64,000 nucleotides of DNA from Sphingobium sp. TKS (GCF_001563265.1 NZ_CP005085.1:186001-250000), one strand, 5' to 3'; shown: positions 25,152 to 33,891, counted from the stretch's first letter. The notes: generated by a model not told the origin, from the sequence alone. Program-made: numbers and translations.

Positions 25152-25802
25152 TTGGGATCGGAAGACAAATCTACCATTAATCAGAGTGTAAGGCTGGATT
25201 CTCTCACGATTGATGACCTGAAATCTCTGGAACAGTCCTTTCTGGAAGCCGCTAATTCCATCGCGGCTGTCCGCAACGTTCTTGACCAGGTCATCGATAC
25301 TGGCGCGCCTTTGACAAAAGCCATTGGCGCGAGCCGGGCAGGTGCGGCGGCGCGTTACGCGCTTTCGGCGATGACGGAGGACCAGGCCGACGTCGAAGAG
25401 GCCCTCAAAGCCCTATGCAGGGGCCTCAAGACAGGAGATCGGGAAGAATTCATTCGCCAGCGGCTTGTCGATTGCTTCGCCCTGGAAGGCTGGGCGTCTG
25501 CCGGCGTCCTGCTTTGCCTCCTCCGCCAGCCGGGGCAATTTGTCTCGCACGCCCATCTGGCGGACGCGGCCTGCGTCCTCTCGGAGAGTCCCAATGTCGT
25601 GCGCGTCTATATCTGCCAGCTGCGCTCAAGCCTCAAAAGCCGGGGCTTTGAGGATGGCGCCATCGAGACCGGGCGGCGAAGCTACCGGATAGTTCCGAGC
25701 GCTGCCTTCGGGATCGTCAACGCGCTTGGCGTGTCCTTGAGACCGACCAGAAAGGCGAGCATGAGTGAAAGCCAAAGCCACAGCCAGGCTGCCGCGCGGT
25801 GA
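25152..25802 (+). CDS. winged-helix (OmpR/PhoB C-terminal type) DNA-binding protein
   Basis: About 216 residues. The C-terminal part (LLCLLRQPGQFVSHAHLADAA ... VVRVYICQLRSSLKSRGF ... IETGRRSYRIV) is a trans_reg_C winged helix. The N-terminal 90 residues are not a receiver domain: no phospho-Asp or Lys motif is present, but a helical region (LKSLEQSFLEAANSIAAVRNVL). It is therefore an orphan regulator. I prefer a TTG start (GSEDKSTINQ...) because AGGAG lies 8 bases before it; an ATG 12 codons earlier lacks such a site. It lies at the border of the plasmid-type module. Confidence 0.75.
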   Translation: MGSEDKSTINQSVRLDSLTIDDLKSLEQSFLEAANSIAAVRNVLDQVIDTGAPLTKAIGASRAGAAARYALSAMTEDQADVEEALKALCRGLKTGDREEFIRQRLVDCFALEGWASAGVLLCLLRQPGQFVSHAHLADAACVLSESPNVVRVYICQLRSSLKSRGFEDGAIETGRRSYRIVPSAAFGIVNALGVSLRPTRKASMSESQSHSQAAAR

Positions 25803-25956
25803 CCGAGCCACCAGGCCAGCCCAAGGGCTGGCCTGCGCCTGCGGGGCGGCCGGTGGCCGGTCGGGCAGCCGCTCCCCTCAGGCGATGGAGCTGCCCGCGT
25901 TCCTTTTCCATGCATTGGCAGGTCCGGAACGGCCGCAAGCCTCAGCCAGGCGTCGC

Positions 25957-26250
25957 CTAATCCCCTGACCCCTGCGCGCGAAGCCGCTCACGCATCCGCT
26001 TGCCCGGCCTGAAATGCACGGCATTTTTTTCGGCCACCGGGACGCATTCTCCAGTCCGGGGATTGCGCCCCATCCGGGCCATGCGAGGCCGTGGGGTAAA
26101 GGTACCAAAGCCGCGAATCTCGACCCGTCCGCCCTTTGCGAGATTGTCGATGATTTCCTGGAAGAAAAGATTGACGATGCTCTCGACTTCCGAAGCGGAG
26201 AGATCGGGATGCTCTTCGAGCATCTTCTGGATCAGCTCAGATCTGATCAT
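25957..26250 (-). CDS. ihfB: integration host factor beta-like (HU family) protein
   Basis: 97 residues with the HU/IHF fold throughout: MIRSELIQKMLEEHPDLSASEVE, VNLFFQEIIDNLAKGGRVEIRGFGTF and the DNA-inserting arm RPRMARMGRNPRTGE, ending FRPGKRMRERL. RNPRTGE is the family signature and the N-terminus fits IHF-beta better than HU. Such proteins bend DNA and assist site-specific recombination; with two recombinase systems nearby an accessory role is conceivable. An ATG is taken over a GTG one codon upstream. It may be an extra copy besides the chromosomal gene. Confidence 0.88.
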   Translation of the reverse strand: MIRSELIQKMLEEHPDLSASEVESIVNLFFQEIIDNLAKGGRVEIRGFGTFTPRPRMARMGRNPRTGECVPVAEKNAVHFRPGKRMRERLRAQGSGD

Positions 26251-26650
26251 CACGCACCTTGAACAATCCCCCTCCTCAAACCATCGCCGCTTTCATGCCC
26301 CCATGATGGCGCCGTCCAGGACCAGGGACAGGAACCACGGTCGATCTTCAACAAGCCGCAATAGCTTTGTTCGATGAAATTGCAAGGATTCAGGAGTTTT
26401 GATTCTTCCAATACTTGGCATTCGCATCACGCCGTCGACGCGCATCGCCCGGCCTGCGTGGACGTTGGGAGGGGATTGGCCCCTTGCCGGCACCCCGTCG
26501 CAGGAGCGGTCCGACACGTCCCTGTAAACCAGTAGGTAAGAAGCTCCCGCTATTCCTGTAGCGCGCATCCGATGCGAGCGTCGGGCGTTGATGCCCTGTG
26601 ACCGCACGACGGCGCCCGAAAAACATCGCGGCCTTACAGTTGGAGTTTCC
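26251..26650. other. intergenic, no supported gene
   Basis: About 400 bases between ihfB and a small membrane-protein frame. A 119-codon minus-strand frame spans it but shows no protein-like features. It should contain the ihfB promoter. Confidence 0.4.
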
Positions 26651-26770
26651 ATGACCGGTTCAAGTCCCTCCCGCCGCCGCCTTCCTCAGGGGAGTTGCTT
26701 CATCCTGCTCCTGCCGCTGGCGCTGGCCTTCTGGATGGCGGTGATGTGGCTGATCGATCAGGGGCGCTGA
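26651..26770 (+). CDS. possible small single-pass membrane protein, 39 aa
   Basis: MTGSSPSRRRLPQGSC is followed by a hydrophobic stretch of about 17 residues (FILLLPLALAFWMAVMW) and LIDQGR. The positive N-terminus before the hydrophobic helix suggests a cytoplasmic N-terminus. GGAG lies a few bases upstream. Real small membrane proteins look like this, but no family was recognised. Confidence 0.4.
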   Translation: MTGSSPSRRRLPQGSCFILLLPLALAFWMAVMWLIDQGR

Positions 26771-26806
26771 AGCTTGATTGAAGGCGCCCGGGCACGGCCC
26801 GGCCGG

Positions 26807-27007
26807 TCAGGCCTGCTCGATTTGCAGAACGTCCAGCAGATCGAAACCTGATCGGATGCCTGCGACCCGAACCCTGCGCCCGAGCAGGTGTCGATAGCGC
26901 CCGGTGACATCCAGGCGCCATTCACCGCCATCGGCTACGCGCAGGACGGGGTGAAGGCCAGCCTCGAGCAGGATTCCGGTCAGATCGTGGCGTGAACCTC
27001 TTGGCAT
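26807..27007 (-). CDS. DUF5818-type small protein, 66 aa
   Basis: A short protein with VLRVADGGEWRLDVTGRYRHLLGRRVRVAGIRSGFDLLDVLQIEQA, the typical DUF5818 pattern of two strands, an LLGRRVRVxGxR motif and FDLLDV. It resembles an OB-like barrel. Such proteins are frequent and often multi-copy in sphingomonads; function unknown. It starts MPRGSRHDL at the left border of a 400-base non-coding stretch. Confidence 0.75.
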   Translation of the reverse strand: MPRGSRHDLTGILLEAGLHPVLRVADGGEWRLDVTGRYRHLLGRRVRVAGIRSGFDLLDVLQIEQA

Positions 27008-27417
27008 CGATGCTCCTTCAGGCTGGCGACGGACGCTTCATGTCCCCCGGCCAGGATGAGGTTCCGCCGCCGCTCGCGCCGATTGCCTGCCATGAACGAA
27101 GCGGGCTTGCAACATTCCGTGGGGCTTCCCCCGCGCGAAAGCGCCAAGGCAAGTGAAGGCGTGCCGCTCAAAAGGGACTCCGCCCGACTGTGAAACAAGC
27201 GGAGCCAGTCTGAGGAAAAGCGCGAAACGGTCATGGGCGCCCTGCCAAAAAGGGCGTCCGTCGTCCGGACGCCCTCCTGGCTCGTTGCGCAAGAGCAGAT
27301 TGCGAAACGAGTGCATCGGCTCGACCGCTCTACATATTTATTGTGTCGCGTTTCCCGGTCAGCAGATGATTGGCTTCGCCGAACTGGCGTTTCCATCTGC
27401 CAAGAAAACGCTCAAGC
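27008..27417. other. non-coding stretch with a terminator, otherwise nothing seen
   Basis: About 410 bases between the DUF5818 gene and the barrel gene. Frames in both strands are Arg/Ser-rich shadows. It holds the intrinsic terminator at 27246-27275. Confidence 0.45.
27246..27275 (-). terminator. Rho-independent terminator of the barrel protein gene
   Basis: On the minus strand AGGGCGTCCG-GACGA-CGGACGCCCT forms a 10-bp perfect stem with a 5-base loop, followed directly by a run of T. It stands about 140 bases downstream of the barrel gene stop, in the right orientation. Confidence 0.75.
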
Positions 27418-28062
27418 TCAATAGCGCCAGGAGATGCCCAGCGAGAGCTTGTTGTTGTCGACGCGGATGCCGTTGGCGCCGAGATCCTTGTTGAGGCCGG
27501 CGCTGCCATAATCCTCAATCAGATATTCAACGCGGATCGACGTCTGCGCGCCGATGCGGGTTTCCAGGCCAGCGCCGTAGACCAGCGCGTCCTGCATGGT
27601 CTTGGTGCCGTAGCTGTCCACGCCGTCAAAGGCGCTCGCCTTGAACTTGGTCGATTGCCAGCCGCCCCGGGCATAGAGAGCGGTGTTGTCGGCGATCATG
27701 GCGCCCAGCCGGCCGCTCAGGCCGAAGGATTCGCGCGCCCGGATCTTGCCGCTCACGCTATTCGTGCCGTCATCAAGGCTGGCAGAGATGCTTGCGCCCG
27801 AATAGTTCGCATTGGCTTCGACGCCGAAGAACAGGCTGTTCGAGAGGGCATAGTCGTAGCCGACATAGAGGCCGCCGCCGATGCCGTTGCCGCTCAGACC
27901 GTCGAGGTCCAGAGCCGCAATGCCAATGTCGGTGCCTTCAGCCTTGACCTCATAGGCGTCGCGGCTGATCTGCGCGCCGATGAACGGGCCGGAAAAGGTT
28001 TCTGCATGAGCGCAGGAGGTCCCGGCGACGATCGCCAGAAGCGCGATGGAAATATTTTTCAT
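27418..28062 (-). CDS. outer-membrane beta-barrel protein, 214 aa
   Basis: Signal peptide MKNISIALLAIVAGTSCAHA, then alternating amphipathic strands typical of small OmpA/Opacity-like porin barrels: GIGGGLYVGYDYAL, LFFGVEANANYS, SGRLGAMI, ALYARGGWQSTKF, YGAGLETRIGAQTSIRVEYL, ending in LSLGISWRY with the terminal aromatic residue needed for BAM insertion. About eight strands. The open frame goes far upstream, but MKNIS is the start because the signal peptide begins there and GGGGAA precedes it. Lower GC and few charged residues fit a surface protein. Confidence 0.87.
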   Translation of the reverse strand: MKNISIALLAIVAGTSCAHAETFSGPFIGAQISRDAYEVKAEGTDIGIAALDLDGLSGNGIGGGLYVGYDYALSNSLFFGVEANANYSGASISASLDDGTNSVSGKIRARESFGLSGRLGAMIADNTALYARGGWQSTKFKASAFDGVDSYGTKTMQDALVYGAGLETRIGAQTSIRVEYLIEDYGSAGLNKDLGANGIRVDNNKLSLGISWRY

Positions 28063-28320
28063 GGTTCCCCTGAATTGGTTCGCGTTGTCTAATCGTTTCG
28101 GTTGCGACCCGGAGAGCCGCCTAGAGAGGCAAACCTGCAACGTCAACCAATTCTGTTCGATTCCTTGGCAAGAGGCTTTTACCGGAAGCATAGCGCATAT
28201 CTCATGTCTGACTATGCTTGCACAGCGAAGGACCAAGGCGCGCGCCCGCGCTTGAAAAAATGGCGGCCCCGGGAATTTCCCTGCTTCAATAACGGCGCCC
28301 GTCCCGGCAATGAAGGCCAA

Positions 28321-29937
28321 ATGACCAGCGCCTTTCTCCCCATGCGCCGCAGTGGCAAGGCAGAAAGCGCGGCGCGGCCAGCGCCGGGCCCGCTGATCCT
28401 CATGCTGTACGGGCTGGGTTTCTGGCTCGCGCTCTCGATGGCCGCCTATTGGGGCGGAGAGGGCTATTATTCACTCTGGTTCCCGCCCGCAGGACTTCGG
28501 CTCGCGTTCCTCTGGCATTTTGGACCGAGGGCGACCCCTGCAATCATGATCGTCGAACTGCTGGTCAATCTGGGGATGGGAAGATTTTCCCTCGCCTCGC
28601 CCGACCGGCTGATCGCGCTGTGGGGCATCGTGCGCCCGGTCCTCGCTTATGGCGCGATCGTGGGGGTCATCCGCTGGCTCTCGAGCGGCAGCAGGGCAGG
28701 CATGATGACGCCGCCAATGCCATTTAGCCTCGCTGCGGCGGCCGCGCCGGTTTTCGCGGCGCTCACGGCGCTGCCCGAAGCTCTCTGGCGACCGGACCGG
28801 ACACAGGTCACAACCCTTCCCGATGTGATCACCTCGCTCACCGCGTTCGCCGTTGGCGACCTGCTCGGGGTCCTCCTCATCGCGCCCCCTCTTCTCTGGA
28901 TCGCCGGGACAGCCGGACGCGGGCGCAAGTCCCTGCCTTCGCGCCTCGCGCCGCCCTCCATTGCCTGGACACCGGTCATGGAGATGGCCTTCCTGCTAGG
29001 AGGAGCAATCGTCGTCACCCGTCTCCTCACGCATATCGGCCTTGGCTTTCAGCCGACCCCGGTCATCCTCGCCGTTGCCTGGACGGGATTGCGCTTCGGG
29101 CGCCTTGCGGCCTGGATCTCCCTGGCGGCCGTGGCCTGGCTGCTGCTGCCCGAGACAGCCGACGCCATCAGCACGACGGACCGTCTCGAGCGCCATCTCA
29201 ACCTCGCAACCATCATGGTGGTGGGCTATCTTGCAGGCAGCTATCGCGACGCCCAGAAGCAGGCCAGGGCAGCGCTCGAGCGACGCGATCGGCTGCTCTT
29301 CCAGGCCGAGCGTCTCAAGACGTTGCGGGCCATGTCCGTGGCCGTGATCCATGAGATCAGCCAGCCCTTGTCCACCCTGGCGATCGAGGCGAGGCATCTT
29401 CACGCAATCACCGATCGGTCCGGACAGGAAATCAGGGAGAGCGCAGCGCTCATTGATCGCAAGGCGGCCGCCCTTTCCCACCTCGTCCGCCGCCTGCGCC
29501 GGTTCGGCGGGCGCGTGGTCGATGAACCCAGTCCCCTGCCCGTTCCGGCGCTGGTCGAGAGCGTGGTCGCCATCGCCGCGCCTGAAACCAGGAGCCAGGG
29601 CGTCGCCTTGAAAGTCGGCCCGACAGACCCGGACCTGGTCATTCTTGGACAGGAGGTCGAACTGAGCCAGGCGCTGATGAACCTGCTGCGCAACGCCATT
29701 CAGCACTCCAGCGACCGGGCGGTCGAGCTGGGCAGCGAACGAAGGGGCGGCAGGGCCGAAATCACGGTTCTCAACCGATATGAACCTGAGGCTTCTCACG
29801 GCATGGGCATGGGCGTTGGCATTCTCGTGGCCCAGGCCATCGTGGAAGCGCATGGCGGACATCTGACCCGAACCAAAGGGCCCGACGGCGTCATGCTCGC
29901 GTCCATCATGCTGCCACTGGCGGGAGACTGTGCATGA
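28321..29937 (+). CDS. MASE1-type membrane sensor histidine kinase, 538 aa
   Basis: About eight N-terminal membrane segments (roughly 25-290; YGLGFWLALSMAAYWGGEGYYSLWFPPAGLRLAFL) match the MASE1 sensor domain. A HisKA-like helix follows with AVIHEISQPLSTLA (phospho-His about 344), then an ATPase domain with N-box LMNLLRNAIQHS and the glycine-rich GMGMGVGILVAQAIVEAHGG. The signal is unknown. The 4-base overlap with the following FixJ-type gene makes them a cognate pair. Start MTSAFLPM is chosen for its GAAGG site; the open frame before it is not membrane-like. Confidence 0.87.
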   Translation: MTSAFLPMRRSGKAESAARPAPGPLILMLYGLGFWLALSMAAYWGGEGYYSLWFPPAGLRLAFLWHFGPRATPAIMIVELLVNLGMGRFSLASPDRLIALWGIVRPVLAYGAIVGVIRWLSSGSRAGMMTPPMPFSLAAAAAPVFAALTALPEALWRPDRTQVTTLPDVITSLTAFAVGDLLGVLLIAPPLLWIAGTAGRGRKSLPSRLAPPSIAWTPVMEMAFLLGGAIVVTRLLTHIGLGFQPTPVILAVAWTGLRFGRLAAWISLAAVAWLLLPETADAISTTDRLERHLNLATIMVVGYLAGSYRDAQKQARAALERRDRLLFQAERLKTLRAMSVAVIHEISQPLSTLAIEARHLHAITDRSGQEIRESAALIDRKAAALSHLVRRLRRFGGRVVDEPSPLPVPALVESVVAIAAPETRSQGVALKVGPTDPDLVILGQEVELSQALMNLLRNAIQHSSDRAVELGSERRGGRAEITVLNRYEPEASHGMGMGVGILVAQAIVEAHGGHLTRTKGPDGVMLASIMLPLAGDCA

Positions 29938-30518
29938 CGGGCGAGCCCAAAGTCTATGTGGTGGACGATGATCGCGACCTGGGTGGCAGCGTCGCGCGAC
30001 TGCTTTGCCGGCAAGGCTTTGCCGCGGAGCCATTTCTCGATCCCGTGATGCTGCTCAATGCCTATGTCGAGGCGCCGGCCTCCTGCATCGTGACCGATGT
30101 CATGATGGACGATCTGGACGGTTTCGGCTTTGCCGACCGTGTCCGCTTCCTCGATCCTGCCGTCGCGATCGTCTTCATGACGGCCTGGCCCACAACGGCC
30201 AATGCCGTAGATGCCGTCCGCCGCCATGGCGGCCTCGATTATCTTGAAAAGCCGATTGATGAAGCGCGCCTGATCGCCGCTGTCACCGAAGGGGTGGCCT
30301 GGTCAAGCCGCAGGCGAAGGCAGTTGGGCCGCACCGCAGCCTTGACGCCCAGGGAAAGGGAGGTGTTCGACCTGCTCGTCCTGGGCCATAGCAACAAGGC
30401 GATCGCGGGGATCCTGGCGCTCAGCCCCAAGACGGTCGAGGATCATCGGGCGGCGATCATGGCGAAGACGGGGACCAGCGGGCTCGCCCAATTGATTGCC
30501 CTTGCCTCGCCCGGATGA
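29934..30518 (+). CDS. FixJ/NarL-type response regulator, 194 aa
   Basis: Receiver domain (1-120) with the acidic pair (VVDDDRD), phospho-Asp D55 in CIVTDVMMDD, Thr in FMTAWPT and Lys in YLEKPID. The C-terminal LuxR-type helix-turn-helix has LTPREREVFDLLVLGHSNKAIAGIL and LSPKTVEDHRAAIMAKTG. It starts inside the stop of the MASE1 kinase gene. It probably activates transcription of unknown targets after phosphorylation by that kinase. Confidence 0.9.
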   Translation: MTGEPKVYVVDDDRDLGGSVARLLCRQGFAAEPFLDPVMLLNAYVEAPASCIVTDVMMDDLDGFGFADRVRFLDPAVAIVFMTAWPTTANAVDAVRRHGGLDYLEKPIDEARLIAAVTEGVAWSSRRRRQLGRTAALTPREREVFDLLVLGHSNKAIAGILALSPKTVEDHRAAIMAKTGTSGLAQLIALASPG

Positions 30519-30959
30519 CGCGCCAGGCAAGCGAAGAGCGAGCCGTTTCGCGACCCCTGGCCATTGCCTGCATCCCGGGAAATTCCCGGATGGAATGATC
30601 CCACCTGCTGCCTGATAGGAGCCGCGCCAGGTCCAGTCTTGGATGGGCACCGGGCGGCGTTGCGACCCCGCCGCCCGGTTTCAACAGAAGCATGATCTCG
30701 ACCAGGCCGGACCGGAACATGCGCTGCATGCCTTGGACTTTCCCGCCTTGCCCGAGCGAACAGATGATGCCAGCTATCGACCGTGCGCGGCAGATCGCGG
30801 CTCCTTCAACCTCAGCCGTCCTGATCGGTCAGGTGAGCCTGCTCGCCGTGATGGAGAAGGCAAAGCCCGTGATCAGCGAGGGTGCGCGTCAAGACAGACA
30901 GGATTTTCGGGAAGGACAGCGAGGCGGCTCCTCGACTCCGGCCAGGCCAGGCCAGGCAA
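30519..30959. other. intergenic region with repeat copy 1
   Basis: 440 bases between the FixJ-type gene and the BLUF gene, which converge on it. It contains the first copy of a 52-bp repeat (30577-30628) and a triplicated GCCAG-type run near 30945. A 117-codon plus-strand frame (30692-31045) crosses the end of the BLUF gene and is not called. Confidence 0.4.
30577..30628 (+). repeat. 52-bp dispersed repeat, copy 1
   Basis: Begins with the near-palindrome GGGAAATTCCC followed by GGATGGAA and CCTGCTGCCTGA. It matches copy 2 (33206-33257) at 45 of 52 positions, same orientation. The core GGGAAATTCCCGG also occurs inverted near 28269-28281, upstream of the barrel gene and of the MASE1 kinase. 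Could be a REP-like element or a shared regulatory site. Confidence 0.65.
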
Positions 30960-31376
30960 CTAGCTGCTGCCCGGGAATGCGAATTGCTCAAGCATATGCA
31001 ATAGCGCCTGGGCGCCCCCTTGGCGGTTCTTCAGGGCATCGGTGAGGGCGCCTTCAACCTTCGAGGCGACGAAGCGCGAGGGACCCGCATAGCCAAGGGA
31101 CCAGGTGAGGAAATGACGGGTCGGGTAGGAACCACAGGCGATGGTACCGATATCCTGGTGCCTGGGATCCTGGAGAATGCTCTCCTGGAGTGCGGCAATG
31201 GCTGCAGGAGGACCTTCGATATACTGAGCGAAGTGACGTCCTGTAAACAAAAGCGCTCCGGTGACCTCCAGCGAACGATTTCTCTGTACAGAAATGGCGA
31301 CGATATCCCCGACGTGCCTCTCGGCGTCGGTCTCGTCCAACCGGCTCGTGCTGATGTAGAACCATCGATCCAACAT
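30960..31376 (-). CDS. BLUF-domain blue-light sensor, 138 aa
   Basis: Single BLUF domain (FAD-binding). The flavin-contacting residues can be placed: Tyr7 in RWFYISTS, Asn33 in QRNRSLEVTG and Gln51 in HFAQYIEGPP, plus a Trp in FLTWSLGYAG. DPRHQDIGTI is also typical. About 45 residues after the core form a C-terminal helical cap, as in short stand-alone BLUF proteins, which pass light signals by protein contact rather than by an enzymatic domain. Neighbours are regulators and a PilZ protein, so a light-controlled surface behaviour is plausible but not shown. Confidence 0.9.
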   Translation of the reverse strand: MLDRWFYISTSRLDETDAERHVGDIVAISVQRNRSLEVTGALLFTGRHFAQYIEGPPAAIAALQESILQDPRHQDIGTIACGSYPTRHFLTWSLGYAGPSRFVASKVEGALTDALKNRQGGAQALLHMLEQFAFPGSS

Positions 31377-31614
31377 AGGCCGTTTATGCCCATTAGATCA
31401 GAAGAGTAAAGGCGAGACGCAAGGGTGGAGGCGTTGGCGCACCCCACCTAGATCTTGCAGCTGCCTGCGGGGGGGAGTCGCGATCGAGACCCCATTCTGC
31501 AAGGCGAGAGGTGAATATCATCGCCCTTGCGAGCTTCGTAAAAATACGAAGGCCCTGGTAAGGCGATGTCGAGGAATGCGGTTTAAGGGCGCCCCCGAAC
31601 CCCGGAGGCCTTCC

Positions 31615-32184
31615 ATGTTTGCGCACAAGTCCAGTGATTTCCAGCTCGAAGGCGCCGAACTGCGCCGCCATCCCCGTCAGACGGTTTACAAGTCGGCCTT
31701 GCTCTACCCTGTGGTGCGCGAGGCCACGTTGGCGATTGGCAACATCTCCAGAAGCGGCTTGAGCGGCCAGTGCGCCTTGCCGCTCAGCCTCAGGGACACG
31801 GTGCATGTGAGCTTCGACGGTGAGAAATTCGTGACGGCCGAGGTTCGCTGGACCAGGGGCTCGACATGCGGGCTTCTCGTTGAAGAGCCTCTTGTGTGCT
31901 TTGGCGGGGTTGAAGGGAATTCACCTGCCGCCGCAGCCGGCGAACAGGCCCGCGAGCTCCGGCTCGCCGCCGACCTTTCGGCAACGATCGTGAAGTCTGC
32001 GCCCGTGCTCGTCGGCACGGTTCGCAACATGTCGCTTGAAGGGATGATGATCGAAACGGCCGGCTTGCGGGAAGGCACGCGTCTTCTGGTCAAGACGCGC
32101 GGAGCTGATGTGCGTATCGGACGCGTTCAATGGGCAAGCGGCGATTTGGCAGGCATTTTCTTCGACCGCGCGATAGGCCTGTAA
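31615..32184 (+). CDS. PilZ-domain protein, 189 aa, probably two PilZ repeats
   Basis: The first repeat has both c-di-GMP signatures, RRHPR (about residue 17) and NISRSGLSG (about 43). The second (about 105-189) has NMSLEGMMIE, but the arginine motif is not convincing, so it may not bind the nucleotide. The protein has no membrane segment or output domain and may act as a c-di-GMP receptor for motility, adhesion or polysaccharide machinery. The start MFAHKSSDFQ is used; the upstream extension is short and not conserved-looking. A FixJ-type regulator follows 78 bases later. Confidence 0.82.
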   Translation: MFAHKSSDFQLEGAELRRHPRQTVYKSALLYPVVREATLAIGNISRSGLSGQCALPLSLRDTVHVSFDGEKFVTAEVRWTRGSTCGLLVEEPLVCFGGVEGNSPAAAAGEQARELRLAADLSATIVKSAPVLVGTVRNMSLEGMMIETAGLREGTRLLVKTRGADVRIGRVQWASGDLAGIFFDRAIGL

Positions 32185-32262
32185 CATCGCGGCGCCGTCG
32201 CGGCGCCCGCAACGATACTCCTGGCAGGGCGTTGAGCGGGAAAGGAGTGCGGGCGACCTGCG

Positions 32263-32901
32263 ATGAATACCGGATGCTCGATCTATATAGTGGACAGCGA
32301 CGCGCGCGTCCGCCGCCATCTGGTGATGCTTCTGCGGGGGCAGAACCACAAGCCCACTTCTTTTGCATCCGGCAACGACTTTGTAGAAGCGCTGGGCTTC
32401 CTTGAAGCGGGCATCTCCATCATCGACATGCGCCTGTGCGACATGGATGGCCTGGACGTGCTTCGGAAGACACAGGGCCGCCGTCCGGACATGCTTTTGA
32501 TAATGATGGCGGCGAACACGGACGTCCGTACGGCAGTCCAGGCCATCAAGGAGGGAGCGGACGACTTTCTGGAAAAGCCCTTCGAGGACGATGCCATCGT
32601 GCAGCTCGTCGCGCACGCCATCCCGGAACTTGGCAGGAAAATCCAGTTTGCCGCGCGTCGATGCAGCGCAGCCAAGCAGCTTGATAAGCTCACGAGGAAA
32701 GAGCTCCATATGATGATCTCTCTATCGCTGGAGAGGGATAATGGAAAAGTCGCCGAGCAATATCAGGTGAGCGTCAGAACGGTTGAATCCTATCGGACGC
32801 GCATAATGAGAAAGGTAGGCGTCACCAGATTTTCCGATGCCTTGCTTTTGCTGTCCGCAGCCGGGGTTTCGCGCGCGCCCTTCCCCGAGAAGGCCTGTTG
32901 A
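32263..32901 (+). CDS. FixJ-family response regulator, 212 aa
   Basis: Receiver with IYIVDSDARVRR, phospho-Asp D55 in ISIIDMRLCDMDGL and Lys in DFLEKPFED, followed by a LuxR-like helix-turn-helix (LTRKELHMMISLSLERDNGKVAEQYQVSVRTVESYRTRIMRKVG). No kinase lies next to it, so it is an orphan regulator. It follows the PilZ gene and may be co-transcribed. The helix-turn-helix is somewhat diverged (DNGKVAEQ in place of SNKEIA). Confidence 0.87.
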   Translation: MNTGCSIYIVDSDARVRRHLVMLLRGQNHKPTSFASGNDFVEALGFLEAGISIIDMRLCDMDGLDVLRKTQGRRPDMLLIMMAANTDVRTAVQAIKEGADDFLEKPFEDDAIVQLVAHAIPELGRKIQFAARRCSAAKQLDKLTRKELHMMISLSLERDNGKVAEQYQVSVRTVESYRTRIMRKVGVTRFSDALLLLSAAGVSRAPFPEKAC

Positions 32902-33366
32902 AGGCGAGCCGGCAATGACGATCTAAGGTGGTTCTACGACGATCGCACAGCTCTGGAATTTACATTGGGGTCATCAGCAAATTCGGGAATTTGATGAATT
33001 GCCGGCTTGATGCGGGCCGATGCGCTTCCACAAACCGTCGCAGTCTCTCAGAATCACCGGATGAACGCGGCCAGGTCCATGCCGCCGCAGTTGGCGATCG
33101 CCGCCTTACCCTCGAGCAAAGGCGAGCCGGCCAGAATGGCCTGCATCAATTCCTGGCTGCCGGCCCTCAGGTCCGCAGATGAATCGGGCCGTACCAATCC
33201 GTCCGGGGAAATTCCCGGATGGAACGATCTCTCCTGCTGCCTGACAAGCGCAGCGCCTGCGACCGGGATGCCGAACCGCATTCCGCCTGATATGCATCAT
33301 CCGCCATGCGAATTTGGAACCGCGTGCAAATCCAGGCGCTTGAGACATCCAGGGAGAAAATCGACG
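32902..33366. other. intergenic region with repeat copy 2
   Basis: 465 bases before the secreted-protein gene. It holds the second copy of the 52-bp repeat (33206-33257), 110 bases upstream of the next start codon. Frames here are Arg/Ser-rich shadows. A promoter for the downstream gene is expected but not identified. Confidence 0.4.
33206..33257 (+). repeat. 52-bp dispersed repeat, copy 2
   Basis: Same orientation and 45/52 identity with copy 1 at 30577-30628; GGGAAATTCCCGGATGGAA is shared exactly. This copy lies upstream of the secreted-protein gene. Confidence 0.65.
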
Positions 33367-33891
33367 ATGAAATGGATCGGCGTGGCTGCGCTGCTGCTTT
33401 GCTCGAGTGCCTCATGGGCGCAGCAACAGGACAAGAAGGACGAGACGCTCAAAAAGGCCGGCGACATTGCCACTCAACCCGTCCGTGACGTCGGCCTCGA
33501 CAAGAAGGAAATACCCCAGGTCCTGCAAGAGGCGATGGAAGACCCTTATAAGCGGCCGCCTTCGCGCAGCTGCAAGGGACTGAAAGCCTCGCTGGAAGAC
33601 CTGAACGCCGTGCTCGGCTCCGACTTCACCACCAGCGAAAATGCGAACGAGAATCGTGCGGGCAAGATCGCCGAAGCCGTAGGCAAGAGCGTTGTCAATT
33701 CGCTCATTCCCTTTCGCGGTCTGGTGCGGGAAATAAGCGGCGCTGCGCCCGCCGAACGGCGCTTGCAGGCGGCGGTGACGGCCGGGATCGCCCGGCGCGG
33801 CTATCTTCGTGGGCTGGCGGCCGCCAAGAGCTGCAAGATCATGAGCCCGCCGGCAACTTCGCAGGAACAGGCGCGGGACGCTGAAAAATGA
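33367..33891 (+). CDS. secreted hypothetical protein, 174 aa
   Basis: Clear signal peptide (MKWIGVAALLLCSSASWAQ). The mature part is helical and charged, with TLKKAGDIATQPVRDVGLDKKEIPQVLQEA, and two Cys (SCKGLK and KSCKI) that could pair in the periplasm. This matches no function I know; similar proteins are common sphingomonad hypotheticals. The ATG is chosen because the signal peptide starts there, with GGGAGAAAA upstream. Confidence 0.75.
   Translation: MKWIGVAALLLCSSASWAQQQDKKDETLKKAGDIATQPVRDVGLDKKEIPQVLQEAMEDPYKRPPSRSCKGLKASLEDLNAVLGSDFTTSENANENRAGKIAEAVGKSVVNSLIPFRGLVREISGAAPAERRLQAAVTAGIARRGYLRGLAAAKSCKIMSPPATSQEQARDAEK

Noticed and set aside
26293..26652. Minus-strand 119-codon frame
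   Set aside because: No protein-like pattern; overlaps the start of the more plausible small membrane protein.
28996..30033. Minus-strand 345-codon frame opposite the MASE1 kinase
   Set aside because: Antisense shadow; the plus strand contains a full kinase with a coupled regulator.
30692..31045. Plus-strand 117-codon frame, MISTRPDRNM...
   Set aside because: Crosses the end of the BLUF gene and ends in low-complexity sequence; only weak protein-like character.
33221..33245. GGAAC as possible EcfG (general stress) -35 element in repeat copy 2
   Set aside because: No cGTT at the needed 16-17 base spacing, and the other repeat copy has GGAAT.
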